Of a DNA stretch of 36,630 nucleotides, positions 10,416 to 21,742 are shown in pieces. The DNA is taken from NCBI GenBank assembly GCA_009801015.1, contig VHZZ01006752.1:26024-62653 (forward strand). Direction: 5' to 3'. The notes below the pieces were generated by a model. The model was not told the origin of the DNA. It did no database searches and saw only the letters and a program-made list of their open reading frames with translations. Positions within the stretch are counted from its first letter, which is position 1. Each line of letters begins with the position of its first letter. The position numbers and the translations under genes are program-made. The DNA is from Silene noctiflora (taxonomy: Eukaryota > Streptophyta > Magnoliopsida > Caryophyllales > Caryophyllaceae).

Positions 10416-11183
10416 AAAATAAGCCAGAAAAAACAGGACAATAAATAAGGACATGGTGTAAACTAATATACAAAAGTTAAAGGGTAAAGCTAGCAAGTGT
10501 ATGTGACTCGACTCGAACCCGATATAAACTGAGAATATTGCAAACTGAAACCAATTCGACCCGCCCCGATGACGACCCATTATTTGACACGACACGAGAA
10601 TCAGTGATCCGAACTCGAAGATGACCTGCCGATATGAACTGACTCGGTATTGACCCAACAATTATAAAGCTTAATATCGATCAAAATGACAACGATCTAA
10701 TGCTTAGTTTGACATTTCGATGAATAATAAAATAATTAAAACCAAATAATGGCCAAAAAAGTAATTTTAATGGTTAAAAATTGAAGTAATATAATAAAAT
10801 AATTAGATGCGATAATCACCCGACCTCACACGATACATTATTTAATTCGAAAGGACGACCCGACGTGATTGCCGCCTCTATCCGGAAGCACACCAAAAAC
10901 TTAGAAAAGAATAAGGATATAAGTTAGAAAATCGAAAGACTTGAACGTACAAAGTAGAATTAAAGATTAAAGATTTTATTAGACGAATTTAATGATCCGA
11001 ATCGAATCACTCTTCTGCGTTTAGGAAAGAAAATAAAATCCTCCCGGAACAACCCCACCAGGGCACCAGGGCACCACAACGCCATGTATATTTGTATGTA
11101 ATCTCAACTATACATTCATTTTAGGGTTTTATTCACCCCCAAAACTCACCCCAACTCCATTAACCGAGTGACAATCAAACCCA
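10416..11183. other. Upstream region of the MRS2 gene with eroded repeat
   Basis: The stretch 10500-10880 has repeated GACCCGAC/CCCGATAT/ACGACCC words and looks like an eroded repeat; the 87-aa minus-strand ORF at 10398-10661 is part of it and not convincing. From about 11040 the base composition becomes C-rich (ACCCCACCAGGGCACCAGGGCACC includes a direct repeat), then runs into the MRS2 leader (ACCCCCAAAACTCACCCC). No clear TATA box. Confidence 0.4.
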
Positions 11184-14100
11184 ATGCGACCGGACGAGGA
11201 ACCGGAGATGACCCGACCCGGGTTCGGCCCAGGGATAGGACACCGTAAGAAGGCGATGGGGGTCCGGGCATGGCTAGTCCTAGACTCAACGGGTCAGGGT
11301 CAAGTAGTTGAAGCAGGAAAACACTCAATCATGCGGCGGACGGGTCTACCTGGTCGAGACCTGAGGATACTTGACCCATTACTGTCGTATCCGTCAACGG
11401 TGTTGGGTAGAGAGAAGGCAATTGTCATAAACTTGGAGCATATTAAGGCAATTATTACTGCACAAGAAGTACTTTTGCTTAATTCTAAAGATCCTTCTGT
11501 TACTCCTTTTGTTGATGATTTGCAACGCCGATTGCTCCGTCTCCATCAAGCTACTAAACTTCAGGTTTTGCTTTTTTTTTTTTTTTTTTTCGAGATTTCG
11601 GGTTGAGGTTATGATTGAATAATGCAAAATGACTGGTTAATATGGACAGCCTTGGCGGTCATCTCATCAATTATTCACGCAATTCTCGATTCTTGCCTAG
11701 TTGCAAAATGACTGGTTACTGTAGAATTGATAGCATTGAATAATGCAAATTCACTGGTTAATATGGATAACCTTGACAGTCATCTCAACAGTTATTCACG
11801 CAATTCTCGATTCTTGTATAGTTGCAAAATGACTGGTTACTGCGGAATTGATAGCATTGAGTAATGCAAATTGACTGGTTATTTACTGTCGATTATCTAA
11901 CAAATAAGTCATCTCATCAATTATTCACGCAATTCTCAATTCTTCCTTCTCCTCCATGATTGAATAATGCAAAATGACTGGTTACTGTGGAATTGATAGC
12001 ATTGATTAGGAAGACGACCACAAAAATTAACATAGATTTTGTTGGTAAGGTTGAAAATTGTCTCAATTCTTGCCAGAATATTAATTTGTACAAGAAACTG
12101 TCGAGTTATGGCTGGTTTTCAACACCATCAGTGAGTGCCTGGGGGCCGGGGAGACATCAGAGTCCAAGCAATCTAATCTTTTAGGCTTCTTCTAAATCAT
12201 TGTATATAGCTATTTTGTTACTTATAGTTGTCTTGATCTCATTTCACATGTTTGTATGGATGAGAATGCATTATTGAGTTGGAGCTGGAATTGATGTACT
12301 TGTATCTTTTCCCTTCTAAGTGCACTATCTTTTGTTTAACTTTTTCGTCGCCATTTATTGACTGCAAAAGGAGGCTCGGGGAGATGCTGATGAATCTGAG
12401 TGGAAAAATTTGTATGACCTTGAGGATTGTGACAGCACTAATGTCAGCCCTGAAAATGATTCTTGTGGCTTTCCTCCACGTCGAGGGATGAATGATGAGA
12501 CAGGGAATATGGAGGAGAAGGAAGATCTGAAGAATAGAGATGGTGTGAAGGTCCTTCCCTTTGAGTTTATTGCATTAGAGGCATGTCTTGAAGCAGCTTG
12601 TAGCTCCTTAGACCATGAGGTACACTTTATGTATCCTGTCATCAGAAACTAGAAATTTTGGTTGACCTCGTTTCTAAAATCTAGCTTGCTCTTGATCGTT
12701 ATACTGACTTCCCTGATTGTGAAATCTTGTTTACACAGGCAACAACACTGGAGCAAGAAGCACATCCCGCCTTGGACAAGCTTACTTCAAAAATTAGCAC
12801 CCTCAATTTGGAACGTGTTCGGCAAATTAAAAGTCGTCTTGTTGCACTAACTGGGCGTGTCCAGAAGGTTGGTCATAGTTTAGTTATTGGTTTTTACTAC
12901 TCCCCCCGTCCTAGTCATTCGTATTCCTTTACTTTTGGCACAAAGAACAAGGAGAGATGAGGGGAATATTTGTGGTTGTAGTTAAAGGATGACAAGTGGA
13001 CAATAGTGCAATTGAATGATAAAATTACCCATAAAAAAGCTTCCCAATATATAATGGTAAACAAATGAATAAGACAACTCAAAATGGAATAGATAAAGAA
13101 ATGACTGGGCACAGAGGGAGTATTCATTGGTTATACTTCATCAATGTTATTTATAAACCACCAGACGAACTGGTTGAATATTTTTCTCTATATAGTTGAT
13201 CCCTAACTGATCTGTCTTCTTTTCTTCATGCTTCGATTTTTTGTGTTTTAAAGACATTAGGAATATACTGTTTGTGTTTTAAGTTTGTAAAGAGAGAGAT
13301 ATATGGTACTCTTGTTTATTGTATCCTAGACTGGTCTTTGATCTCTACAGTTTCATCTGGATTAAACATGGAAATGTCTTCTGTTTTACTTTTTTTCCTT
13401 TTTAACATAGTTAGCAATGTTTGGAGAAAGTAGCATTAGTAGCCATTCAAACTTTATTTTGTTCTAATTTTGTCGGTAGAGCCAATGTTTTTGAGCATTT
13501 GAGCAGTTCCTTTACAATTCCTTGATATGCTTGATCATGCTATCTTTGACGTTGGTTTGTGTACTTGCGAAAATGTCCATGTAAGTGCCTTGTTGGCTCA
13601 CTTGGTTGCCATCAACCTTGCCCCTAGCAAGAAGATTAAGAAGCTAAATCATTGTGCAATATTTGCTGGTTTGATATGAGTAATGTATTCAGCCTTCTCC
13701 CTCTACCTTCTCCTTGAACAAATCACTAAAATAGTGTTTATTTCGCATGTTCATATCTCACAAGTCATAGAAAAAGGCAAAATAATAATTATTTCGGGGC
13801 TTTTGAGAGGAGACGGTTGGGGAGAAGGCAGAAAGGGAGAATGTACATTGCGTTACTTGGCTTGATATCGGTCCGGAACCCTTAACAGCATTGGGGGTCT
13901 CAGCGCGTTCTTGGTTTGTTGGCTCTTTATGAACTAGGAGTGTCAAAGTGTTGCCTCTTGTAACTTCGAGGAGGACGATTGACTTTTTAGTAACCCCACT
14001 AATGGACATTATTAATGGGCAATTAACTTCTACGGCCCACTGTTGGACTATCTGAATTGCCTGAATAGTTTGCCCATTGTTGCACTCTTCTTCATCAGTG

Positions 14101-16469
14101 TAACCATTTTTGAGTGTTCACCCATTGTTGTACTTATTGATTTGTGTCCTATCATGTTAGTTAATGGCTTTTGATTATCTTTTGTTTGTCAATTTCTTTT
14201 TCTGCTCATGTTTGATAGAGCATTAACTTGTCCACAAAAAAAAAATATACACACGTCATTAAAGCAGTAATTTTTATTCATCTAGGGCTGTACTCTGTGG
14301 TTGATCTTGATTGTAACAGATTACTTTTGCTTCTGTTTTGGTCGATGGACGGGGCCAAGACTAGTTATAAATTTGTTAATACTCTTTCTTTTCCATTTGT
14401 TTATGTTTACTTTTGGTTTGGTTTTATGCAAGCACATGCAAGCTGGGTAGGAGTAATTATGATTAATACATTTTAGTGTAATAATGGTAGGCTAGATCCC
14501 ACACATGAGTACAACTGTAAAAAGAAAGAGGTAAAACACATACAAAAAGAAAGTAAAAAACTTCCCTTATATAAAAGTCAGAACATGAACAAATGCCTCC
14601 GGCTGAACAAAATAGAATATGCAAATGATTAAGTGAAACAAGGGAATATGATGTACTAATACAATGTAATTGCAAAGGTGAGGGATGAACTTGAGCACCT
14701 ACTGGATGACGATGATGATATGGCAGAGATGTATCTTAGTGAAAAACTGGCTGAACAGAACCTTGAAGAATCTTCAGCTTCCTCGGTGAATGAACATGAC
14801 GATGTGAATCAGCCAGAAATGGATACTAGGTATGTTTTGCAAGAAAGGCTGGATTTCTTTTTTATTGGTGTTAACACTGTTAAGGGAGGCATATTGGTCA
14901 TAATGGTCAATGGCTGTTTTGTTGCTGATGGGTTTGGAACCTAGGTCATGCTGCTCTTAAAACTTTACCAGCTTTCTCAGCTGTAATCTGCAGGGTAGAT
15001 ATTCTTCTAACTGTTCTAAGCATCATTGACCTGCTTTTAGTTAATTTATCAGAATATCCTGAGCTTGTATATCTCACTATTTTCCAGAATGCCGGCAGAA
15101 ATGTCATCAGAAATTTACACGGGTTCGGGTAGATATGAAAGTGATGCAGCCAATGCCCAAGACCAATATTTTGGCGTGGGTGCTGCACTGGCCAGAAGTG
15201 GGACCCGGACCAGCACAACACACAGTGCAATAAGTAAACACCTTGATGTAGAGGAGCTTGAAATGCTTTTGGAGGCATATTTTGTTCAGATTGATGGAAC
15301 ACTTAACAAACTTACCACGGTATGCAAGTTTTGTAATTCTTATATTGCTGTTATCCGTTCTTTGTTCTCTTACATTCTGCCCTTTCTGTTTCAATTTGGT
15401 TAACTACTTGTCTCTCCGTGTGTCTCTCTACTTTATTACCTTAAATGGTTCAAAGGTCCCTCCTAATCTGCTGCAGGATAAGGAGGATTGGTGGATGTAC
15501 ATAATCTCACCCTGTTTCAAATCATCCTTTCGAAAACTGGATAAAAAAGTGCATAAAAATTACTTCACCCTAAAAAGAAGTGGTGAGCCCATGCCCAACA
15601 GTATGAACACAACTCTAACCTGAAAGAAAAACTTGCAGCAGATTATCCAATCCTAAACAACAAGCCTCACAAAAGATCCAACTCAAGTAAACCCTAGACA
15701 ACCCCAAAATGATCCAACCAGTAATCATTGTCCTGAACCCATACTGGCCCATAACCTAAAATCTAAATGACCAGTTAATAGTGTGCCCAAAATGACCCGA
15801 ATCTGATCTTAATGCTTTGTTTGTCAAGTCTAATTATGATTCTTTTTTACACCCACAACCTTTTTTCTGCTCCTGCAACAATCACTCAGATTCAGATGAT
15901 GAGGACAAATTTGGACCAAGTACTTGCAATTTCTGGAAAACCTCCACAACTCCTATTGTGTTTTCGTGAACATCGAGTTTATTGTTTATACAATTTCATT
16001 TTGTAATCACACATCATTCGGAACAGTTTTAGAATTACTTTCCCCGATACATGTGATTCTTTACGTTTGAATGCTCACAAAAAAGTAGAAACGTAAAGAA
16101 CCAGATGAATCGGAGGGAGCAATTACCAATATATGAAAATCAGCTTCTAATCTCTCATTTTTGGGTCAATGTTAACTGTAGTTGAGAGAGTATGTGGATG
16201 ACACTGAAGATTACATCAACATAATGCTGGATGACAAGCAAAATCACCTTCTGCAAATGGGGGTCATGCTGACAACAGCTACACTGGTTATTAGTGCATT
16301 CGTTGTTGTTGCTGGTGTTTTCGGGATGAACATCACTATCGACCTCTTCGACCCCGAGAAACATGGAGACCCGGAATTTCTGTGGACCGTCGGGGGAGGG
16401 GCCACAGGTACTATTGTTCTGTATATTCTTGCTATCGCCTGGTGCAAACACAAGCGTTTGCTCGAGTGA
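11184..16469 (+). CDS. MRS2-3: Magnesium transporter MRS2-3-like (CorA/MRS2/ALR1 family)
   Basis: Six exons: 11184-11564, 12371-12619, 12739-12867, 14678-14829, 15088-15319 and 16182-16469, giving 476 aa with all phases consistent. It is a Mg2+ channel of the CorA type, which works as a pentamer in a membrane. Seen: the block GKHSIMRRTGLPGRDLRILD and LLSYPSTVLGREKAIVINLE near the N-terminus, LPFEF, the helix block LDKLTSKISTLNLERVRQIK, an acidic DELEHLLDDDDDMAEMYL, VEELEMLLEAYFVQID, EYVDDTEDYIN, then two membrane helices (about 408-428 and 450-469) with the signature GMN at 429-431. The N-terminus and the MRRTGLP/LLSYPSTVLG wording fit Arabidopsis MRS2-3 (MGT4) better than MRS2-1, -5 or -10; this is from memory. 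MGT4 has been reported in endomembranes. Intron 1 carries a tandem repeat and intron 3 (1810 bp) a Stowaway MITE. Intact. Confidence 0.95.
11611..12005. repeat. Tandem repeat, unit 121 bp, in MRS2 intron 1
   Basis: TTGAATAATGCAAAATGACT or close variants start at 11615, 11736, 11857 and 11960: two steps of 121 bp and one of 103 bp. Each unit also holds an internal second copy of GCAAAATGACTGGTTA, plus TCATCTCATCAATTATTCAC and GCAATTCTCGATTCTT. About 3.3 units, non-coding, ends 365 bp before exon 2. Confidence 0.85.
12900..13120. mobile_element. Stowaway-type MITE in MRS2 intron 3
   Basis: Left end CTCCCCCCGTCCTAGTCATT, right end reverse complement CTCCCTCTGTGCCCAGTCAT, both next to a TA (12898-12899 and 13121-13122), as expected for Stowaway/Tc1-mariner MITEs. 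221 bp and non-coding; the two small ORFs crossing it are not genes. Confidence 0.75.
13121..14677 (+). other. Remainder of MRS2 intron 3
   Basis: T-rich intron sequence. A patch at about 13790-14010 is GC-richer than its surroundings and carries an 83-aa open frame on the minus strand (13758-14009) with no recognisable domain. Shortly after it, CCCATTGTTG is repeated at 14072 and 14120. The patch may be an inserted fragment of unknown origin. Confidence 0.4.
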
Positions 16470-17951
16470 TATTTGGCTTACAATGTTCTTTCAAGCTTCA
16501 TACACGTTCATAGTCTTCATACTTGCTTCGACGTAAATGCCTTATTTTGTAAATCACTATGACTTTAAATCTCTTGTGGCAAACATGAAGGCCTTGCATT
16601 CGAAGTTTTTCTGCATCAGTACAGAGAAGATCTAGTTGTAACCGGAGTTGAGCTATGGATGCTAAAAGCAATCTAATATAGAAAGCTTTTGTCTTAATTT
16701 CTTAATAAATCAATTTTTTTTTCTTCGTCATAGTAAAGCACTAGCTCTATGAGATTTATCTTGGCATGATTTGGCTACTAATATTAATCGGTTCCCACGT
16801 CATTTTTGGAGACTTCCATGCAGTTGCAATATTTCTGTAAGATTTTCTTTGGTATTGAGGCTGCTATCGTTTGCCTTTTCTGCTCTCTATTGATTACAAT
16901 TTGCATGTAGAGCAAATATAATATCAAAACCAATTGATGATGTTACTTTTCATGTACAAAGTAAGAGACTGTGGCTTGGTGGAGGGTGATGGCCGGGTGG
17001 GAGCACATTTTCGACACCACATTTGATTTGTTACCCTTTCACAACATAGTAAAAGTTTTCTGTCACATGGTGGGATGGCGACTGCTGGATGGGGTTGGGT
17101 GAGGCGGTTTTGGGGAGTGAGAGTGATGGTAGCGAAGGGGAGTTGGTGGAGTGGCCTTGTTGGACTTCATCCAACATGTACCTTCTTGTGTCCCTACTTT
17201 TAACTATAACCATTATCGTGCACTTTGATTACACTAGTGTAGTAGTGTGTAAATTTGGGTGACTCGTAACTAAAAAGGAGATAAAGGCGTGTAGAACTGG
17301 TGGCGCAAAGTTGGTGTTGGTGGGTCGAGTTGGATTGAGGAGATTGTAAGTTGTCAAGTTGGTTATTAGCAACAATGCAAATTGAAAGAATATTTTTTTT
17401 TGGCAAGGGTAGTGGTGGCGACTGGCGAAAATGGGAAGCAAAAGAATGATTATTAGCGAGGGTGATGCTACGATGTGGGCGGGGTAAAAATTTATTGATG
17501 GTGGTTTGTCAAGTGTGAGTGGTGGTTTTATAAAGAAGGGTTAGGTGGTTGATAATAAATTGTTATTGGTAGGAAAAAGGATTAATGATAGTTTAAGACA
17601 TTAGTTAAAGGAGTGATTACTCAAATATCGACGGTATAAAATTTAGGATTATGGCGATGATAAGTTAGGGGTACCATATATGTTTCGTAAAGTGAGGGTA
17701 TCATCATGTAGAAATTGCAGAAAACAAGTGTAATAGTAATAGTTAATAGTCTTAAGTATTCCATTTATTTATTTATTTATTTTTTTTTTTTTTTTTCACG
17801 TAAGACTTTTTAAACCTTATTCTCTAACACAAACTCTAAAGCCCTCAAAGGCGAAGCTATACCTGGGTCAAATGGGCTAGGGCCCGAGCGAAGCTTAATA
17901 TGGTAATTATTAAACATAGTTTGCTCTTTCATGGACTTTTTGCATGAAGTA
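16470..17951. other. MRS2 3' flank and G-rich intergenic DNA
   Basis: MRS2 3' UTR, with an AATAAA at 16704-16709, 235 bp after the stop, as a possible poly(A) signal. From about 16975 to 17560 the plus strand is strongly GT/GGTGG-rich (for example GGTGGCGCAAAGTTGGTG), an old low-complexity or repeat-derived stretch that produces several meaningless minus-strand ORFs. Poly-T and a (TTTA)n tract occur near 17765-17797. No gene. Confidence 0.45.
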
Positions 17952-17953
17952 TA

Positions 17954-18230
17954 CTCCCTCCAATCCAGACAAATGGTAACGTAGGGAAAATGTGGTTATC
18001 TAAGAAAAGGTGGAAAAATGAGGGATAAAGTAGGAAATTTTGATTGGGACCACATGGATTTAAGTGGATTAAATATGTAGTTGGTGAGTGAGTGATTTGA
18101 TGGTAAAGTTGTAGATATGTAGTGGATGTAAGGGTAATTTAGTCATTTTTCATGCCAAATATGGTATGTTACCATTGGTGTGGTTCATCCATTTTAGGTA
18201 AGTGTTACCATCTGTCTGGATCGGAGGGAG
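17954..18230. mobile_element. Stowaway-type MITE, intergenic
   Basis: Left CTCCCTCCAATCCAGACAAA continuing TGGTAAC; right end reverse complement CTCCCTCCGATCCAGACAGA continuing TGGTAAC. 27-bp ends with only two mismatches, flanked by TA at 17952-17953 and 18231-18232. 277 bp, non-coding. The best preserved Stowaway copy in the window, so probably the youngest. Confidence 0.9.
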
Positions 18231-19044
18231 TATTATCTACCCTTATTTTTGTTCACATACATAATTTTAGCTGTAAATATTTCATAATATTTCCAAAATC
18301 GGGGACTATTTTTATTATTGGAACTGACTATCTTCTCCACGGTTAATTTTACTATCATGGTAACTTGAGATACTAAAATAACCGTGTGGCGTTTATGATA
18401 AATTGTGTATAGAAGGAGAACGAAATGAAAACCGCCTCTCCTATAATTGCATCCTATTGCATCCTAGCTTGGTCCCTGAAGGCCCGATTTCAATTTCACT
18501 TGCTCTTTCACTTGTGATATTGTAAGAGGGGTACTATCCGTTTTCAGCTTGTGACGGATATGCCGTGTCTTTAATGTGACAACCTATTCAAATAATACTT
18601 AGGAATGTAGTTTTGTACCCTGTCACATCCATCCTTCCTTCCAAACTCTAAACAACCCAATTAATTGAAATTATGTTTACAAACTAAAAAAGACCCAAAA
18701 ACAGAAACAACCAAAACCCAATAATTACCGAAAAATAGGCCAAAAACAACTCAAAAAAACCAAGTAAAAACGCGTACACACCTGAAGCACTCTCTCCATA
18801 CTTTAAAATCGATCAACTAACCAACCAACCAGTTACTCCTCATCATTTTGGTTCATTTCCTCACTGTCCTCCTCCCCTTCAAACTTCAAATCCATCTCCT
18901 TATTTAATCACTTCTCCCCCAAATCAAATCCAATTATAAAAAAACCCTAAATCTTTTCCCACACATTTTTTATTTTCTAAATCTCTAACTACTTCCCATC
19001 AAACCCACCAAAAAAAAAAAAAAAAAAATTCAAAAATCGGAGTG
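18231..19044. other. Upstream region of the CYSTM gene
   Basis: Contains the truncated MITE at 18496-18575, then C- and A-rich leader-like DNA (CTCCTCCCCTTC, AACCAACCAACCAG) and a poly-A run at 19011-19028 just before the start codon. A TATAAAAAA at 18935-18943 is a possible TATA box about 105 bp before the ATG. Confidence 0.4.
18496..18575. mobile_element. MITE fragment, right half of the ACGGACACTATCCGTC family
   Basis: CACTTGCTCTTTCACTTGTG, then GTACTATCCGTTTTCAGCTT and GTGACGGATA match the right half of the complete element at 10050-10235 (ATCCGTTTTCAGCTTGTGAC is identical). The left half is absent. Confidence 0.65.
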
Positions 19045-21742
19045 ATGAGTTACTACAACCAGCAACAACCACCCGTTGGTGTTCCTCCTCCTCAAGGTTT
19101 TCTTTTAATCCCCATTTTATCATTCTTATTATTACTCCCTCCGTCCCGCTCATTTGTTTACCTATTTCATTTCCGGTGTCTCAGTTAATTGTTTATTATC
19201 TATGAATGATTTGACGTTGTAATTTGATTCTTAATTTAATTACCCATTTTATATGTAGGTTATCCGCCAGAAGGGTACCCGAAAGACGCGTACCCGCCAC
19301 CGGGATACCCGGCACAGGGGTATCCACAAGGCGGGTACCCGCCTCCACAAGGTGGGTACCCACCACAAGGGTACCCTCCTCAAGGGTATCCTCCCCCTTA
19401 TGCCCCTCAGTATGCTCAGCCTCCTCCTCAACAACAGCAACAAAGTGTCGGTTTCATGGAGGGATGGTATGTCTTTTTCTGTCACTCTTTTCGCTTTTCT
19501 TATATTAGATCTGCATTTTGTTTACTTGCATGTGTGGGTTTAGCCTTTTTTGGAGGGAGGGGGGGCAATTTGTGTGATGGTAACATGGGGTTAGGCCTTG
19601 TTGGGTTAATGTTCGCTTTTACTTGTGAAAGCGGTTTTACACAAACGTTATTGTAAAACCGTATATTAAATACCCGAATTATAATCTTGTAAGAGGTAGT
19701 TATTTGAAAAAGTTAGTAATAGGTGATTTTACATTGATCTTGTGTCAAATCGCCTTACACAAGACTAATTGGTCGATGTTATAGTAAAATGCTTTGAGTT
19801 GGAATAATGGTAGATTATTTAGAAAAGCATTATAGTTTTTGTTGTTTTAATTTTTAAGGTATTTTATTGATATGCATTGATTGACCAACCATTTGTTTTC
19901 GAGTAATGACTCGGTTGTTGATTCCCTCAGCTGAGTCATTTTTTTTATTGCGGGGAGGCAGTTGGAAGTCGTCAGTCTTTTGTGATTTGTTTGATAGGTA
20001 ATGCTGTGTCATTTGTTCTGGCAATTGAGATGGCTAAAGTAACCCTATAATTTATTATTTGTGAAAGGATAATTCGGGGAATTTATGAGGATTTGGGATC
20101 TTTTGCCGTGATTGTGGCTTGTGATTTGAGAATTTGAGATGATTCCGGTTGTTTCAAGTGCCAAAGTTTGAATATTACCCCACTTTGATTTGAATATTGC
20201 CCTCACTTTGTTCAAATTTCCCAGAATATTCAACTTTTTTAAGAAACTCCTTTGAACTAACAATTGCAACCTACACTATAGATTCTAATTTTCTATTGAC
20301 CTTGTATATATCTGACTTTATTCAAGTGATACCATTAACCATAATAATGTCTAAATTATTCTCGAATGATTCCGTTTTGTATTTTGAATGTTATGTTGTA
20401 GACCTATAGTTTATTTTATCTTCCTAGTTGAGAACTACGGAGTACAATAAGAACAACGTTCAATTCTTAGTCCCAAAATGATGGGGACTGCTAACGCGAA
20501 CCGGCATAAATGAAATAGAATGAAAAAAAATGGTGCAGGTTGACAAAAAAAAAGGAATAAAAATAACAAGGAGTCTGAATCGAAGAAGAGAAAGCCGTGA
20601 AGATTTGTTAGAGAAGTCTATCTCCTTCGTTGCTAGAACAACTTAGCAGTTTATCTTTTTCTTCGTTACAAAGTATTCCTTCCATTCATTCCAAATTACC
20701 CACTTTCCATTGTACCGGTTCTATTTTTAGTAAACAAAGTGTCCAAGCAGTCCTAATAATATACCCCTATATATTGCAAAAAATGTCGTCTATACAACAA
20801 CAAAATGTGCTACTGTGTTTCGGTCTATTTAGTAATTTTGTCATTATACATGCCATGTACTCACCTTTTGTAGTCGTTCATTATTGTTCTTAATACGCAT
20901 TTACATCATAGGTAGTTTGGAATGGATGTGAGGGAGTAGTATTTAAAACACAATGTATAAAACGTACCGACATTTTGCTCGTTTTACTTTGGGAAGTTGT
21001 GTTAGAACATAGGGATGAAGAATAGGGTAAAAGATGAAATATTATGCGAGTGACTGATTGTTTATGTTAACTTAAGGGTAGCTGATCATATTCATCACGG
21101 ATTCTTTTTTGTGTGATAATACGGTACTATTGATGGCTTTACTGCTTTTGCTTTCAAGAGGTGGGCATCTCAATCGGAGAGTTATCCTCATGTGACGTAA
21201 TATTAGCATTTGGTTATCCTGCCAATGTATTTTGAAATCTAGAGTCATGTATTCACGTCACAAAATCTAGGATTGCGTGAAATTCGATTTTTTTTCGAGG
21301 GTGTGTATTTTCTAGGGGAGGGGACCATAAGTGTGCAAATCGCTGATATGGGTGAAATTGTTGGACCATGTCACCATGGGTTATTCATTTTAGCAATTTA
21401 GTCTACATCATAATCTAACAGGCTTCACATCTTATATTTATTCCTTTTTATTTTTTTTCCTGTTAACGAAAAGAGAGACTCCCTAATCTGTATATGAACC
21501 TCCTGGTTAGTTTAGTTCAAGATGCAGGTTATGTGATATGTGGGATCCTATACCATAATGAAATAACATACAAAATGGGAAAGATTCAAAGTATTAAGTT
21601 TATCGTTGTCACCTAAAATAGAAACTGAGAAGTTTATACACGGATACAGGGATTATGAGATTGTGGTCTTACTAGAATGTGTTTATTCATTTGCAGTTTG
21701 GCTGCTCTGTGCTGTTGCTGCCTTTTGGACGCTTGCTTTTAA
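19045..21742 (+). CDS. CYSTM-domain protein, Gly/Tyr/Pro-rich (101 aa)
   Basis: Three exons, 19045-19096, 19259-19466 and 21697-21742, with introns of phase 1 and phase 2. The protein starts MSYYNQQQPPVGVPPPQGYP, continues with about ten tyrosine-containing GYP(P)(P)(Q)G repeats up to about residue 60, then a Gln run (QQQQQ), GFMEG, and ends CLAALCCCCLLDACF. The Cys-rich tail is the CYSTM motif: a short membrane-associating helix with four adjacent cysteines, found in small stress-related plant proteins at the plasma membrane that form homo- and heterodimers. That role is family knowledge; a specific partner cannot be read from sequence. The 2230-bp second intron splits the codon of the first CYSTM cysteine and holds a Stowaway MITE. 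The small ORFs at 19224-19656 are shadows of exon 2. Intact. Confidence 0.92.
19133..19195. mobile_element. Stowaway MITE end in CYSTM intron 1
   Basis: TACTCCCTCCGTCCCGCTCA, then TTTGTTTACC, the textbook Stowaway terminal sequence. No matching right end before exon 2, so this is a solo or truncated copy. Confidence 0.6.
20676..20936. mobile_element. Stowaway-type MITE in CYSTM intron 2
   Basis: Left TTCCTTCCATTCATTCCAAA continuing TTACC; right end reverse complement CTCCCTCACATCCATTCCAA continuing ACTACC. TA dinucleotides lie at both borders (20674-20675, 20937-20938). About 261 bp. The 87-aa ORF inside is not a gene. Confidence 0.75.

Noticed and set aside
11394-11627. 77-aa minus-strand ORF over MRS2 exon 1
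   Set aside because: Shadow of the plus-strand exon plus a poly-T tract.
16975-17560. GT-rich stretch with several ORFs, possibly G-quadruplex forming or coding
   Set aside because: Low-complexity composition explains the ORFs; G-runs are mostly two long, with few runs of three or more close together.
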